This document shows positions 5,791 to 12,206 of a stretch of 12,206 nucleotides of DNA, in pieces. Each line of letters begins with the position of its first letter. Positions within the stretch are counted from its first letter, which is position 1. Under the pieces are notes generated by a model, which worked only from the letters and a program-made list of their open reading frames with translations, was not told the DNA's origin and did no database searches. The translations under genes and the position numbers were made by a program. The DNA lies in contig CACZTF010000104.1 of the NCBI GenBank assembly GCA_902784025.1, positions 1 to 12,206 of the forward strand. Reading direction: 5' to 3'. Source of the stretch: an uncultured Lachnospiraceae bacterium. Its GTDB lineage: Bacteria; Bacillota; Clostridia; Lachnospirales; Lachnospiraceae.

Positions 5791-7233
5791 TTATTTATGT
5801 GTCATCACATAGTTGATTATCGCCTTATTTGTATTTGCTTTATAGTGCTCTCCGTCTTTGCTGTAATTAAATGTTACATTGTTAAATGTATCTATAAATT
5901 TTACATTTTTGTTCAGATTTTTTTTCATATAAGTATTAAATGATCTAACCTGACTATTTGCGCTTTTGGTTGTGGGATTTACAGATACAAAATACGTTTT
6001 AACTCCTTTTTTTATCCACGCATTAGCTTTCTTGTTAATATAATCCTTGTATTTAACGTTATTTTGCAGATCGTTATAACCTAAAAGAAATACCACATCT
6101 GTTGAATCATCTAAATGACTCTCCACATTAGCGATAGTTTTATTAAACCATGTTGTATCTTTGATCCCGATGCCTACCTTGGCATACCATCTTTCTATTC
6201 CTTTGGTTTCATTCCATACTTCGTTTTTATAATTACTTCCGCAATATACTTCATAGTAGGCCATATCTGTTCTGGAATCGCCTATGAGTATCGTCTTTCT
6301 TCCGTTGCCGATACTAAACTTGCCACCTGAGCAATCAGAAAGCCATCCGTTACCATCTGCCCAATAGATCTTCTCTCCTAATTCAAGCGCTCTGCTTACC
6401 ACAAGCCAGCCGTTTGCATTGAAGTATGACTGATGTTTTGCACTGTTGCCGTCAGGATTGGATGTACCTTTACCTAATGTTTGTAAGCCGGTCCTTAACC
6501 ATCCGTTTTCTCCAAAAAAGGACCAGTGCGGTGTTGTGTTCCCATCAGGTTCAGAGGTACCTTTTTCTAAATGCACCCATCCTGTGCGGAGCCATCCGTT
6601 ACTTCCGAAATAACTCCAGTGCACGGCACTGTTGCCATCGGGATTGGATGTGCCCTTACCCATGCATTGCCAGCCGGATCTAAGCCAGCCATTATCACCA
6701 AAATAAGAAAAATGCCTTTTGGTATCTCCGTCGGGATTCTTTGTTCCTTTGCCGAGTTCCTGCCAGCCTGTACGCAATATACCGTCATTTCCAAAGTAAC
6801 TCCAGTGCATAGCACTGTTTCCATCAGGATTTGATGTGCCTTTACCCATTTTCTGCCAGCCCGTTATCATTTTTGAATCCTTGTAATAGTACCAGGATCC
6901 GTTTTCTTTATACCATCCGTCAGCCGGAATCACATTTATCTCTTTTTTAGTTGTTTCTTTCGATGTTTTGATCGTTATCGTAACTGTGCCGCGCTTAATA
7001 CCTTTTACATTTCCGTTAGAATCTACTGTAGCGATCTTTTTATCAGATGATCTGAAACTTGCTTTTTCATTTACCTTCAGCCTGATCGTTTTTCCTATGA
7101 TCACCCGGTCCGGACCTGAGACCGTAATAGCGGCTTCTACCCCATCCGGCTGTGCGATCAACGGTGCTGCTATTGCTCCCGTAACAGATAAACTCAAAAG
7201 ACCTGCTATAACTAATCTTTTTACTTTTCTCAT
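5791..7233 (-). CDS. Secreted SGNH-hydrolase-like protein with Ig-like domain and wall-binding repeats
   Basis: This appears to be an exported surface protein of 480 residues. Domains in order: a signal peptide (MRKVKRL, hydrophobic core, Ala-rich cleavage region about 20-34), a bacterial Ig-like (BIG2-type) domain (about 36-103, with SSDKKIATVDSNGNVKGIKRG), a WYKENGSWYYYKD segment like choline- or glucan-binding repeats (108-119), five 31-residue repeats (125-279), then an SGNH/GDSL-type domain (about 312-480). Catalytic candidates are GDSRTD (S320), GYND (G385, N387) and DGEH (D460, H463). The substrate is unknown; an acyl or acetyl ester on wall or extracellular polysaccharide is a guess. 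The ATG at 7233 has AGGAG at 7240-7244 and starts the signal peptide; the longer frame does not. It sits inside the rib operon. The SGNH part is AT-rich (line 5821-5880: 20 of 60 G+C), unlike the repeats and neighbours. Confidence 0.88.
   Translation of the reverse strand: MRKVKRLVIAGLLSLSVTGAIAAPLIAQPDGVEAAITVSGPDRVIIGKTIRLKVNEKASFRSSDKKIATVDSNGNVKGIKRGTVTITIKTSKETTKKEINVIPADGWYKENGSWYYYKDSKMITGWQKMGKGTSNPDGNSAMHWSYFGNDGILRTGWQELGKGTKNPDGDTKRHFSYFGDNGWLRSGWQCMGKGTSNPDGNSAVHWSYFGSNGWLRTGWVHLEKGTSEPDGNTTPHWSFFGENGWLRTGLQTLGKGTSNPDGNSAKHQSYFNANGWLVVSRALELGEKIYWADGNGWLSDCSGGKFSIGNGRKTILIGDSRTDMAYYEVYCGSNYKNEVWNETKGIERWYAKVGIGIKDTTWFNKTIANVESHLDDSTDVVFLLGYNDLQNNVKYKDYINKKANAWIKKGVKTYFVSVNPTTKSANSQVRSFNTYMKKNLNKNVKFIDTFNNVTFNYSKDGEHYKANTNKAIINYVMTHK
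6397..6861 (-). repeat. Five tandem 93-bp repeats coding 31-residue wall-binding-like units
   Basis: The repeat block is five in-frame units of exactly 93 bases. Each codes for a version of GWQxxGKGTSNPDGNSA followed by xHWSYFGxNGWLRT. Units 1 and 3 are closest to the common pattern; unit 4 (KGTSEPDGNTTPHWSFF) and unit 5 (HQSYFNANGWLVV) have drifted most. Spaced Trp, Tyr and Gly residues resemble cell-wall or glucan binding repeats. DNA similarity between units is strong, for example in the segment coding GKGTSNPDG, indicating duplication within the gene. Confidence 0.92.
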
Positions 7234-7239
7234 TGTCAG

Positions 7240-7246
7240 CTCCTCA
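7240..7246 (-). promoter_or_regulatory. Ribosome binding site deciding the SGNH protein start
   Basis: TGAGGAG on the minus strand ends six bases before the ATG at 7233, where a standard signal peptide begins. The alternative in-frame start at 7284 would add 17 polar residues ahead of the signal peptide and overlap the ribBA stop codon. Confidence 0.75.
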
Positions 7247-7258
7247 TTTGTTTTATTA

Positions 7259-7281
7259 AGACAGATAACTGTACGCTGTCT
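7259..7281 (-). other. Hairpin at the ribBA stop codon
   Basis: AGACAG (7276-7281) and CTGTCT (7259-7264) on the minus strand form a six-base-pair stem with an 11-base loop, starting at the last base of the ribBA TGA. Downstream is TAATAAAAC with no T-run, so it does not look like an intrinsic terminator. It could stabilise a cleaved RNA end or be chance. Confidence 0.3.
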
Positions 7282-8498
7282 CACTCTACTTCTGTCAGTA
7301 TATGTCCCATTTTTGTCTTCTTGGTCTTGAGATAGCGTATATCAAACTTCTGGGGGACTGTTTCTATAGGTACTCTTTCCCTGATCTCCAGCCCGAAATC
7401 CGAAAGAGCATACATCTTTTCCGGGTTGTTGGTGAGGAGTCTTAAAGACCTCACTCCCAGTTCTTTAAGTATCTGGGCACCCACCCAGTACTCCCGCATA
7501 TCAGGCGGAAATCCCAGTGCCACATTTGCCTCTACGGTGTCCATCCCCTGTTCCTGAAGAGCATAGGCCTTTATCTTGTTTATGAGACCGATGCCACGCC
7601 CTTCCTGGCGCATATAAAGGATGATACCGCGGCCTTCCTTTTCCACCACCGACATACTTTTGGCAAGCTGCTCGCCGCAGTCACATCTGAGAGAGCCGAA
7701 TGTATCTCCCGTCAGACACTCTGAATGGACACGGCACAACACATCCTCACCGTCACCTATTTCTCCCTTTACCAGGGCCACATGGTGCTCACATGTCAGG
7801 TCATTTATAAATCCGTACATTTGAAAATCACCGTATTTTGTGGGCAAATGTGCCTCTGCCTCTTTTATAACATGTTTTTCATGTATACGGCAATACTCCT
7901 GGAGCTGCTTTATGGTTACATACACCAGTCCGTGCTTTTTTGCCATTTCCCGGAGCCGTGGGGTGCGCATCATGGTGCCGTCATCTTCCATGACTTCACA
8001 ACATACGCCGCACTCTTTCATTCCCGCCAGCCTCAGCAGATCCACGGTAGCCTCTGTGTGTCCGTTTCTGGTTAGGACACCGCCGTATCTGGCAACTAAG
8101 GGAAACACGTGCCCTGGGCGTCTGAAATCGGTTGGCACTGAATTTTCGTCGGCACATTTCATCATGGTAAATGAACGCTCAGCCGCCGATATCCCTGTGG
8201 TGGTCTCAACATGATCGATAGACACTGTAAAAGCAGTCTGATGATTGTCTGTATTTTCAGAAACCATGGGCGGCAGTCCCAGACGATCCGCCACATCTAT
8301 GCTCATTGGGGTACAGATCAGTCCTTTAGCATAGGTTGCCATGAAGTTGATATTCTCCTGAGTAGCAAACTCAGCGGCGCATATCATATCTCCCTCGTTT
8401 TCCCTGTCCTCATCATCAGACACCAGGATGATACGTCCGTCACGAAGCTCCTCAATGGCCTCTTCTATCGTATTATATGTAAATGTTTCTTCAGGCAT
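7281..8498 (-). CDS. ribBA: Bifunctional DHBP synthase / GTP cyclohydrolase II
   Basis: RibBA supplies both starting compounds of riboflavin. The N-terminal RibB half converts ribulose 5-phosphate to 3,4-dihydroxy-2-butanone 4-phosphate, and the C-terminal RibA half opens the imidazole ring of GTP. The 405-residue protein shows the acidic Mg-binding motif DDEDRENEGD (28-37), HQTAFTVSID (86-95) and RNGHTEA (144-150) in RibB. RibA has the zinc cysteines C261, C272 and C274 in CLTGDTFGSLRCDCGEQ, then RQEGRGIGL (297-305) and LLTNNPEK (354-361). Both halves look active. The ATG at 8498 follows AGGAGG at 8504-8509. It is the third rib gene, 100 bases after ribE, and a candidate internal promoter lies in that gap. 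Confidence 0.98.
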   Translation of the reverse strand: MPEETFTYNTIEEAIEELRDGRIILVSDDEDRENEGDMICAAEFATQENINFMATYAKGLICTPMSIDVADRLGLPPMVSENTDNHQTAFTVSIDHVETTTGISAAERSFTMMKCADENSVPTDFRRPGHVFPLVARYGGVLTRNGHTEATVDLLRLAGMKECGVCCEVMEDDGTMMRTPRLREMAKKHGLVYVTIKQLQEYCRIHEKHVIKEAEAHLPTKYGDFQMYGFINDLTCEHHVALVKGEIGDGEDVLCRVHSECLTGDTFGSLRCDCGEQLAKSMSVVEKEGRGIILYMRQEGRGIGLINKIKAYALQEQGMDTVEANVALGFPPDMREYWVGAQILKELGVRSLRLLTNNPEKMYALSDFGLEIRERVPIETVPQKFDIRYLKTKKTKMGHILTEVE

Positions 8499-8521
8499 AT
8501 ACGCCTCCTGTAATTGATGTA

Positions 8522-8550
8522 ATAGTATGTCCCGGTATTATTTTTTTCAA
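8522..8550 (-). promoter_or_regulatory. Candidate internal promoter ahead of ribBA
   Basis: The minus strand of the ribE-ribBA gap has TTGAAA (8545-8550), a 17-base spacer beginning with an A-run, and TACTAT (8522-8527). These match consensus boxes at five and four of six positions. Transcription would start near 8515 and leave a leader of about 17 bases, just enough for the AGGAGG site. Such a promoter would escape the upstream FMN riboswitch. Confidence 0.33.
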
Positions 8551-8598
8551 ACTGGCAGACACTTGAAAATGCATTTGTTTTCAGACAATATATATATT

Positions 8599-9264
8599 TC
8601 AAAATCCGTGCTCTTTAAGATATTCCAGATCAAATACCGTATCTTTGGAAGAAGTTTGCATACCTGTGTCCTTTTCATGTGTCCCCATCAGTTTCTCTAC
8701 ATATTTGCCTATGATATCATTTTCCAGGTTCACCATGTCACCTGCCTGTTTATCCAAAAGGGTAGTTTCGTCACCTGTATGGGGTATAACAGATACTGCG
8801 AAGCCGTCGTCATAAGTCCGGGCCACTGTAAGGCTCACTCCGTCAATAGCAACAGAGCCCTTTTTTATCACATAGCGCATGATCTCCGGACTTGTCCTTA
8901 TGGTGATCCATACCGCATTCTCCTCTTTTTTGATCTCGCTGATAACCCCGGTCCCGTCAATATGCCCGGCAACGATATGCCCGCCGAACCTGTCTCCCAG
9001 TGCCATAGCCCGCTCAAGATTCACCTTTGTGCCTGACCGGCAGCTTTTCAGGGAGGACTTTCTGACTGTTTCAGCCATCACATCAGCCGTAAATCCCTTT
9101 TCGTCAAACGTTACAACCGTCAGGCAGATGCCGTTTACCGCTATGCTGTCTCCTATCCGGGTCCCTTCAAGCACTTTTTCTGCCCTGATCCTGATCCTGC
9201 CTGAATTTCCTGCGATATCCAGGCGCTCTATTATTCCCTTTTCCTCTATGATTCCCGTAAACAT
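8599..9264 (-). CDS. ribE: Riboflavin synthase, alpha subunit
   Basis: Riboflavin synthase transfers a four-carbon unit between two lumazine molecules, giving riboflavin and the pyrimidine reused by RibH. The product has 221 residues and the expected two lumazine-binding barrels. The first (1-about 90) starts with MFTGIIEEKG and has GDSIAVNGICLTV (38-50). The second (about 95-190) has GGHIVAGHIDGTG and GSVAIDGVSLTV (136-147), then PHTGDETTLL. A polar C-terminal tail after 193 forms the trimerisation-helix region. The ATG at 9264 begins the invariant MFTG sequence and has an AGAGGA-type site upstream. It follows ribD by 73 bases, in the usual order. The gene is called ribE here and ribC in some species. 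Confidence 0.97.
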   Translation of the reverse strand: MFTGIIEEKGIIERLDIAGNSGRIRIRAEKVLEGTRIGDSIAVNGICLTVVTFDEKGFTADVMAETVRKSSLKSCRSGTKVNLERAMALGDRFGGHIVAGHIDGTGVISEIKKEENAVWITIRTSPEIMRYVIKKGSVAIDGVSLTVARTYDDGFAVSVIPHTGDETTLLDKQAGDMVNLENDIIGKYVEKLMGTHEKDTGMQTSSKDTVFDLEYLKEHGF

Positions 9265-9337
9265 ATCAAATCCTCTTTTAAGTCAGACAGGAGACGGTCC
9301 TCTGTTTTATTGATTTCTTGTGTTTATGTTTGTAAGC

Positions 9338-10765
9338 TTACACAATATACCTCACCATCACATCATCTCCTACTGCAGAAACCGACTCCAGCTTAAGGGG
9401 AAATGCATCTGACAATACATCAACACCTTTTCCCATTACCGGACTTTTTGCTGTGCCGCCAACGATCTTCGAACCGATGAACATACATACTTCATTAACT
9501 ATTCCTGCTGCCAGTGCCGAGTAATTCACGGTTCCGCCTCCTTCAAGAAGTATCCCTGCGATCCCTGAACTCCCCAGTAAACAAGCAAGCTTTTTAAGAT
9601 CGACTTTACCGTTGTCCGGTACGTTTATGATACCTATTCCCAGTTTTTTTAGTTTCGTGATCTTTTCCGGAAGTCCTTTATCTGCGGTAAACTCTGATGT
9701 TCCAGAAGATGGACCTTGATCAATATCGAAATGATCGTCTGAAGCTTCCGCAAGATCATTATTATCATTATTTGATCTGGCGCATACAGATTCCACAAGC
9801 TCCGGATATCTTTTCAAATATTCAGCAGATTTATCTTCGTTCAACCCCGCCTTTACCAGAATCCCCTCCGGTAATCCGGCTATAGCACACGCCGCAAATG
9901 TGGGAACGCTTTGAGCAGTACCGGCTATTTTGCAGCCCTCCGGAATACGCAGACTGCTGTCGCAGATTATACGCACCGGATTTACTGTTTCCGATCCATC
10001 TTCTTTTACGGTCTTTCGCCCGGTTCCGCCTCCGGGAGACAAAAAAGGATCCGTGTTGTCTTTCAGGTCTGACAGACTTGTACCTGCAGAACTGTAAATT
10101 TTCCCTGCCACCGGTCTGTATGTCAACATAGGGTCATCATTGATCACCGTAGTCACACCCACCATTATGGCCGGATATTCCCGGCGCATTTCATGTACCA
10201 TCTGCCTGGATCCTTCATTTGATATCCATTTTGACTCACCTGCCTTTGTCGTGATCTTTCCGTCAGCTGTCATGGCATACTTCATGCAAATGTAAGGCAG
10301 CCCTGTCTGTATGTGGTGAAAAAATACCTTATTCAAGTTGTCACATTTGTCTTTTAAAACATCTGTGACTACTTCAATACCCTCACGCCTAAGATGCTCT
10401 ATGCCCTTACCGCTCACTTTCGGATTGGGATCTGAAGATCCTGTAAAAACCCTTTTTATCCCGCTATCAATGATGGCTTCTGTACAGGGAGGCGTTTTTC
10501 CGTGATGATCACAGGGCTCAAGTGTTACATACATATCTGCACCTGCGGGGTCTTCAATAACGGATGCCAGAGCATTACGCTCTGCATGAAGACTGCCGTA
10601 AGCCTCGTGAAATCCCTCTCCGATGATACGGCCATCTCTTACTATCACAGCCCCCACCATAGGATTGGGCAGAGTGTGACCCATACCTTCCGTCGCAAGT
10701 TCCAATGCCCGGGCCATGAAATCTTCATTTTCTTTATTGATTTCTTTTTCGTTATTATCATTCAT
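9338..10765 (-). CDS. ribD: Riboflavin biosynthesis deaminase/reductase RibD, with insertions
   Basis: RibD catalyses two consecutive steps: deamination of the pyrimidine made by GTP cyclohydrolase II, then NADPH-dependent reduction of the ribosyl side chain. The deaminase domain (about 14-145) has the zinc ligands H60 in HAE and C85 and C94 in PCDHHGKTPPC. The reductase domain starts near YICMKYAMTADGKI and has WISNEGSRQMVHEMR, VGVTTVINDDPMLTYR, and ILLEGGGTVNYS (405-416). At 475 residues it is about 100 longer than most RibD proteins, because of hydrophilic insertions at about 221-262 and 298-368. The ATG at 10765 follows AGGTG at 10775-10779; the longer frame from 10927 runs through the riboswitch and terminator and is not credible. 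It is the first gene after the FMN riboswitch. Confidence 0.96.
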   Translation of the reverse strand: MNDNNEKEINKENEDFMARALELATEGMGHTLPNPMVGAVIVRDGRIIGEGFHEAYGSLHAERNALASVIEDPAGADMYVTLEPCDHHGKTPPCTEAIIDSGIKRVFTGSSDPNPKVSGKGIEHLRREGIEVVTDVLKDKCDNLNKVFFHHIQTGLPYICMKYAMTADGKITTKAGESKWISNEGSRQMVHEMRREYPAIMVGVTTVINDDPMLTYRPVAGKIYSSAGTSLSDLKDNTDPFLSPGGGTGRKTVKEDGSETVNPVRIICDSSLRIPEGCKIAGTAQSVPTFAACAIAGLPEGILVKAGLNEDKSAEYLKRYPELVESVCARSNNDNNDLAEASDDHFDIDQGPSSGTSEFTADKGLPEKITKLKKLGIGIINVPDNGKVDLKKLACLLGSSGIAGILLEGGGTVNYSALAAGIVNEVCMFIGSKIVGGTAKSPVMGKGVDVLSDAFPLKLESVSAVGDDVMVRYIV

Positions 10766-10821
10766 ATCCACAAACACCTGCAAGATAGAACGAGGCTGAT
10801 ATTTTCTGTCTTGCTGCTGAC

Positions 10822-10848
10822 AAAAGAAAAAGCCCCTGTAACGGGGCT
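10822..10848 (-). terminator. Intrinsic terminator of the FMN riboswitch expression platform
   Basis: The minus strand has AGCCCC (10843-10848), loop GTTACA, GGGGCT (10831-10836), followed by TTTTCTTTT (10822-10830). It starts a few bases after the riboswitch aptamer and ends 56 bases before ribD. Its placement shows that FMN controls transcription termination rather than translation. It may also end transcripts of the upstream glycosyltransferase gene. Confidence 0.9.
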
Positions 10849-10854
10849 CAAAAA

Positions 10855-10995
10855 CTCTTCTCTCATCCGGACTATGACCGTCGGCTCCGGAATCACACCG
10901 GATCGTGCATAAAGCTTGCGGGCTCATCCCCGGGTAAATGTAAGATCACCTCAGGAAAACACCGCCGGTGGGGAATCTCACCCCGCCCCGAAGAA
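10855..10995 (-). ncRNA. FMN riboswitch (RFN element)
   Basis: This leader RNA aptamer binds flavin mononucleotide and lowers expression of the riboflavin operon. Conserved blocks on the minus strand are TTCGGGGCGGGGTGAGATTC, CCCACCGGCGGT, GAGCCCGC, the second-half segment CCGGTGTGATTCCGGAGCCG, then ACGGTCATAGTCCGGATG and the closing GAGAAGAG. The closing P1 helix can be drawn between TTCTTC (10990-10995) and GAAGAG (10855-10860). The order, spacing and junction sequences match the RFN family throughout, so the call is secure. The 5' limit is approximate. It lies just downstream of the glycosyltransferase stop codon at 11009. Confidence 0.97.
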
Positions 10996-11008
10996 TATAT
11001 TATTTTTC

Positions 11009-12206
11009 TCATGCCGAGTCTCTGAGTGGAGTCCTGTCGAAAAGCAAATCTGCGCTTACATTTCTGCAGTGCTTCACAGGAACCCATCCATGCTTATTAG
11101 GAATTATGCAGCACAGATTAATAGGTACCCAGCTGAACATAAACAACGTAAACATGAAAATGCCGCTAAGACTCTCTTTCAGATTCTGTCCGTATATTTT
11201 TATCGTGAAGATACACATAATAACTGTCATTATGTATCCTCCCACTGTACCTACGATCGTAGACAGTATCATACTGTTCACCACAAGAGGCTCAAGTTCA
11301 GAAGAATTAAACACTAAAATGATGATCGTAAGAATTGTAGGTATGATCGCAAATACCTGCATACAGGGTGATATCATAAACAGTATCTTGTCCAGGCAGG
11401 AAAACTCTCTTGTTTTAATAAACCGCTTAAAAAGAGGTCCCGAATAATATAGCAGACACTGAAGTATCCCCCTTGACCAGCGCTTTCTCTGATACCAGGC
11501 TGTCTTAAAGTCTGTAGGCTGTTCATCGTAGGTTACCGCCTCATCAGTATAAACGACTTTATTGCCTTTTAACAGACACATAAGAGCAAGTTCGATATCT
11601 TCTGTCACTGCTTTAGGCTCAAATCCGGCATCCACGATCTCCTTGGCAACCATAAAACCGGTACCGTTTATCGTAGCCGCTGCACCTGCATTAGTCCTTG
11701 CTCTGTTGTAAAAAAAGTTCTGCAGATTATAGAACAGCGAATAGCTGGCAGAAATCCAGTTATCTCCCATGTTCTTAGAATCTTTACGGCCCTGTGCGAC
11801 CCTGTGACCGCTTTGGTAAACATTGTTCATCGCTGAAAGAAATCCGGGATGAACAATATTATCTGCATCAAAAATAACATATGCGTCAATATCCCTGCAT
11901 TTAAGATGTTTAAATGCAAATTTCAAAACATCTCCCTTACAGTTCATGTCGCCTTCGCAATCTATAACATTAGCTCCGAGAGAAAGCGCCTTCTGTCTGG
12001 TATCGTCAGTGCAGTTATTGATCAGCGTATAAACATCATAAAGTTCATCCGGATAATCCATATTATTCAGACTCTGCAACAAGTCACATATAACATCTCC
12101 CTCATTTCGTGCAGGGATTATAACTGCAAATCTGGTATTCGGATCGTAATTACCGATATATGTTTTTCTTTTTAAGAAAGCAAAAAAACCGGTTATCGTA
12201 AAATAC
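11009..12206 (-). CDS. Family 2 glycosyltransferase, processive membrane type, N-terminus cut off
   Basis: This is a membrane-bound inverting glycosyltransferase of the cellulose synthase/poly-GlcNAc synthase type, probably making an exported polysaccharide; donor and product cannot be read from sequence. The frame stays open to the right edge, so the 5' end is outside the window and 398 residues are visible. A TTG at 12082 is an internal leucine codon, since upstream sequence codes for the expected RFAVIIPARNEGDVICDLLQ. Numbered from the edge: end of a membrane segment (1-10), PARNEGD (31-37), the metal-binding FDADN (112-116), NGTGFMVAKE, TED (201-203) and QRKRW (239-243), the mark of processive enzymes. 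Three or so C-terminal membrane segments follow. It ends 14 bases before the FMN riboswitch with no terminator of its own. Confidence 0.92.
   Translation of the reverse strand, partial: YFTITGFFAFLKRKTYIGNYDPNTRFAVIIPARNEGDVICDLLQSLNNMDYPDELYDVYTLINNCTDDTRQKALSLGANVIDCEGDMNCKGDVLKFAFKHLKCRDIDAYVIFDADNIVHPGFLSAMNNVYQSGHRVAQGRKDSKNMGDNWISASYSLFYNLQNFFYNRARTNAGAAATINGTGFMVAKEIVDAGFEPKAVTEDIELALMCLLKGNKVVYTDEAVTYDEQPTDFKTAWYQRKRWSRGILQCLLYYSGPLFKRFIKTREFSCLDKILFMISPCMQVFAIIPTILTIIILVFNSSELEPLVVNSMILSTIVGTVGGYIMTVIMCIFTIKIYGQNLKESLSGIFMFTLFMFSWVPINLCCIIPNKHGWVPVKHCRNVSADLLFDRTPLRDSA

Noticed and set aside
6397..6861. Regular 93-bp repeats as a CRISPR or other non-coding array.
   Set aside because: There are no spacers; the units are contiguous, in frame and encode a typical aromatic-Gly repeat of a surface protein.
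7259..7281. Intrinsic terminator after ribBA that would split the rib operon.
   Set aside because: The stem is only six base pairs with an 11-base loop and no T-run follows, so only a hairpin is reported.
10766..10927. An N-terminally extended RibD starting at 10927.
   Set aside because: The extra 54 codons are a translation of the FMN riboswitch and its terminator; a normal start with a ribosome binding site exists at 10765.
12080..12082. TTG as the start of the glycosyltransferase at 12082.
   Set aside because: The same frame stays open to the window edge and encodes the expected GT2 sequence VIIPARNEGD upstream, so this TTG is an internal Leu codon.
1..12206. Insertion sequences, integrases, tRNA genes or attachment sites that might explain the SGNH and TraX genes.
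   Set aside because: None was recognised on either strand; any transfer left no visible boundary repeats.

Overview
All genes that can be supported lie on the minus strand, so the window reads right to left. Gene content, a G+C content that is mid-range by eye, strong Shine-Dalgarno sites and the ylxM-ffh-rpsP order point to a Firmicutes bacterium. The secreted repeat protein (31-residue units ending in NGWLRTGW) suggests Clostridia, probably Lachnospiraceae near Butyrivibrio or Pseudobutyrivibrio. The family-level placement is inference.

Layout in transcription order. (1) A processive family 2 glycosyltransferase enters from the right edge and ends at 11009; its N-terminus is outside the window. 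(2) Fourteen bases later an FMN riboswitch begins (about 10995-10855), followed by an intrinsic terminator (10848-10822). (3) The riboflavin operon follows: ribD (10765-9338), ribE (9264-8599), ribBA (8498-7281) and ribH (5755-5285). A secreted protein with five tandem 31-residue wall-binding-like repeats and a C-terminal SGNH hydrolase domain (7233-5791) sits between ribBA and ribH. (4) Closely spaced after ribH come a TraX-family membrane protein, an RlmD/RumA-type 23S rRNA uracil methyltransferase with a GTG start, a CDP-alcohol phosphatidyltransferase and, after a 148-base gap, dtd. A strong intrinsic terminator overlaps the dtd stop codon. (5) A near-consensus promoter is built into that same terminator and drives ylxM-ffh, followed by the first 14 codons of rpsP at the left edge.

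How the genes work together: ribD, ribE, ribBA and ribH encode the full route from GTP and ribulose-5-phosphate to riboflavin, apart from the phosphatase step. FMN feeds back on the leader through the riboswitch. ylxM, ffh and rpsP link signal-recognition-particle targeting with ribosome synthesis. The SGNH protein, TraX protein, methyltransferase and lipid enzyme have no obvious part in riboflavin synthesis, yet little separates them from the rib transcript.

Nothing here is clearly a new system. The most interesting points are the terminator-promoter overlap at 1893-1942, the secreted SGNH protein inside the riboflavin operon, the absence of room for a rib promoter outside the glycosyltransferase gene, and two long hydrophilic insertions in RibD. 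No mobile element, tRNA, rRNA or CRISPR array was seen, and no gene-free stretch exceeds 300 bases.
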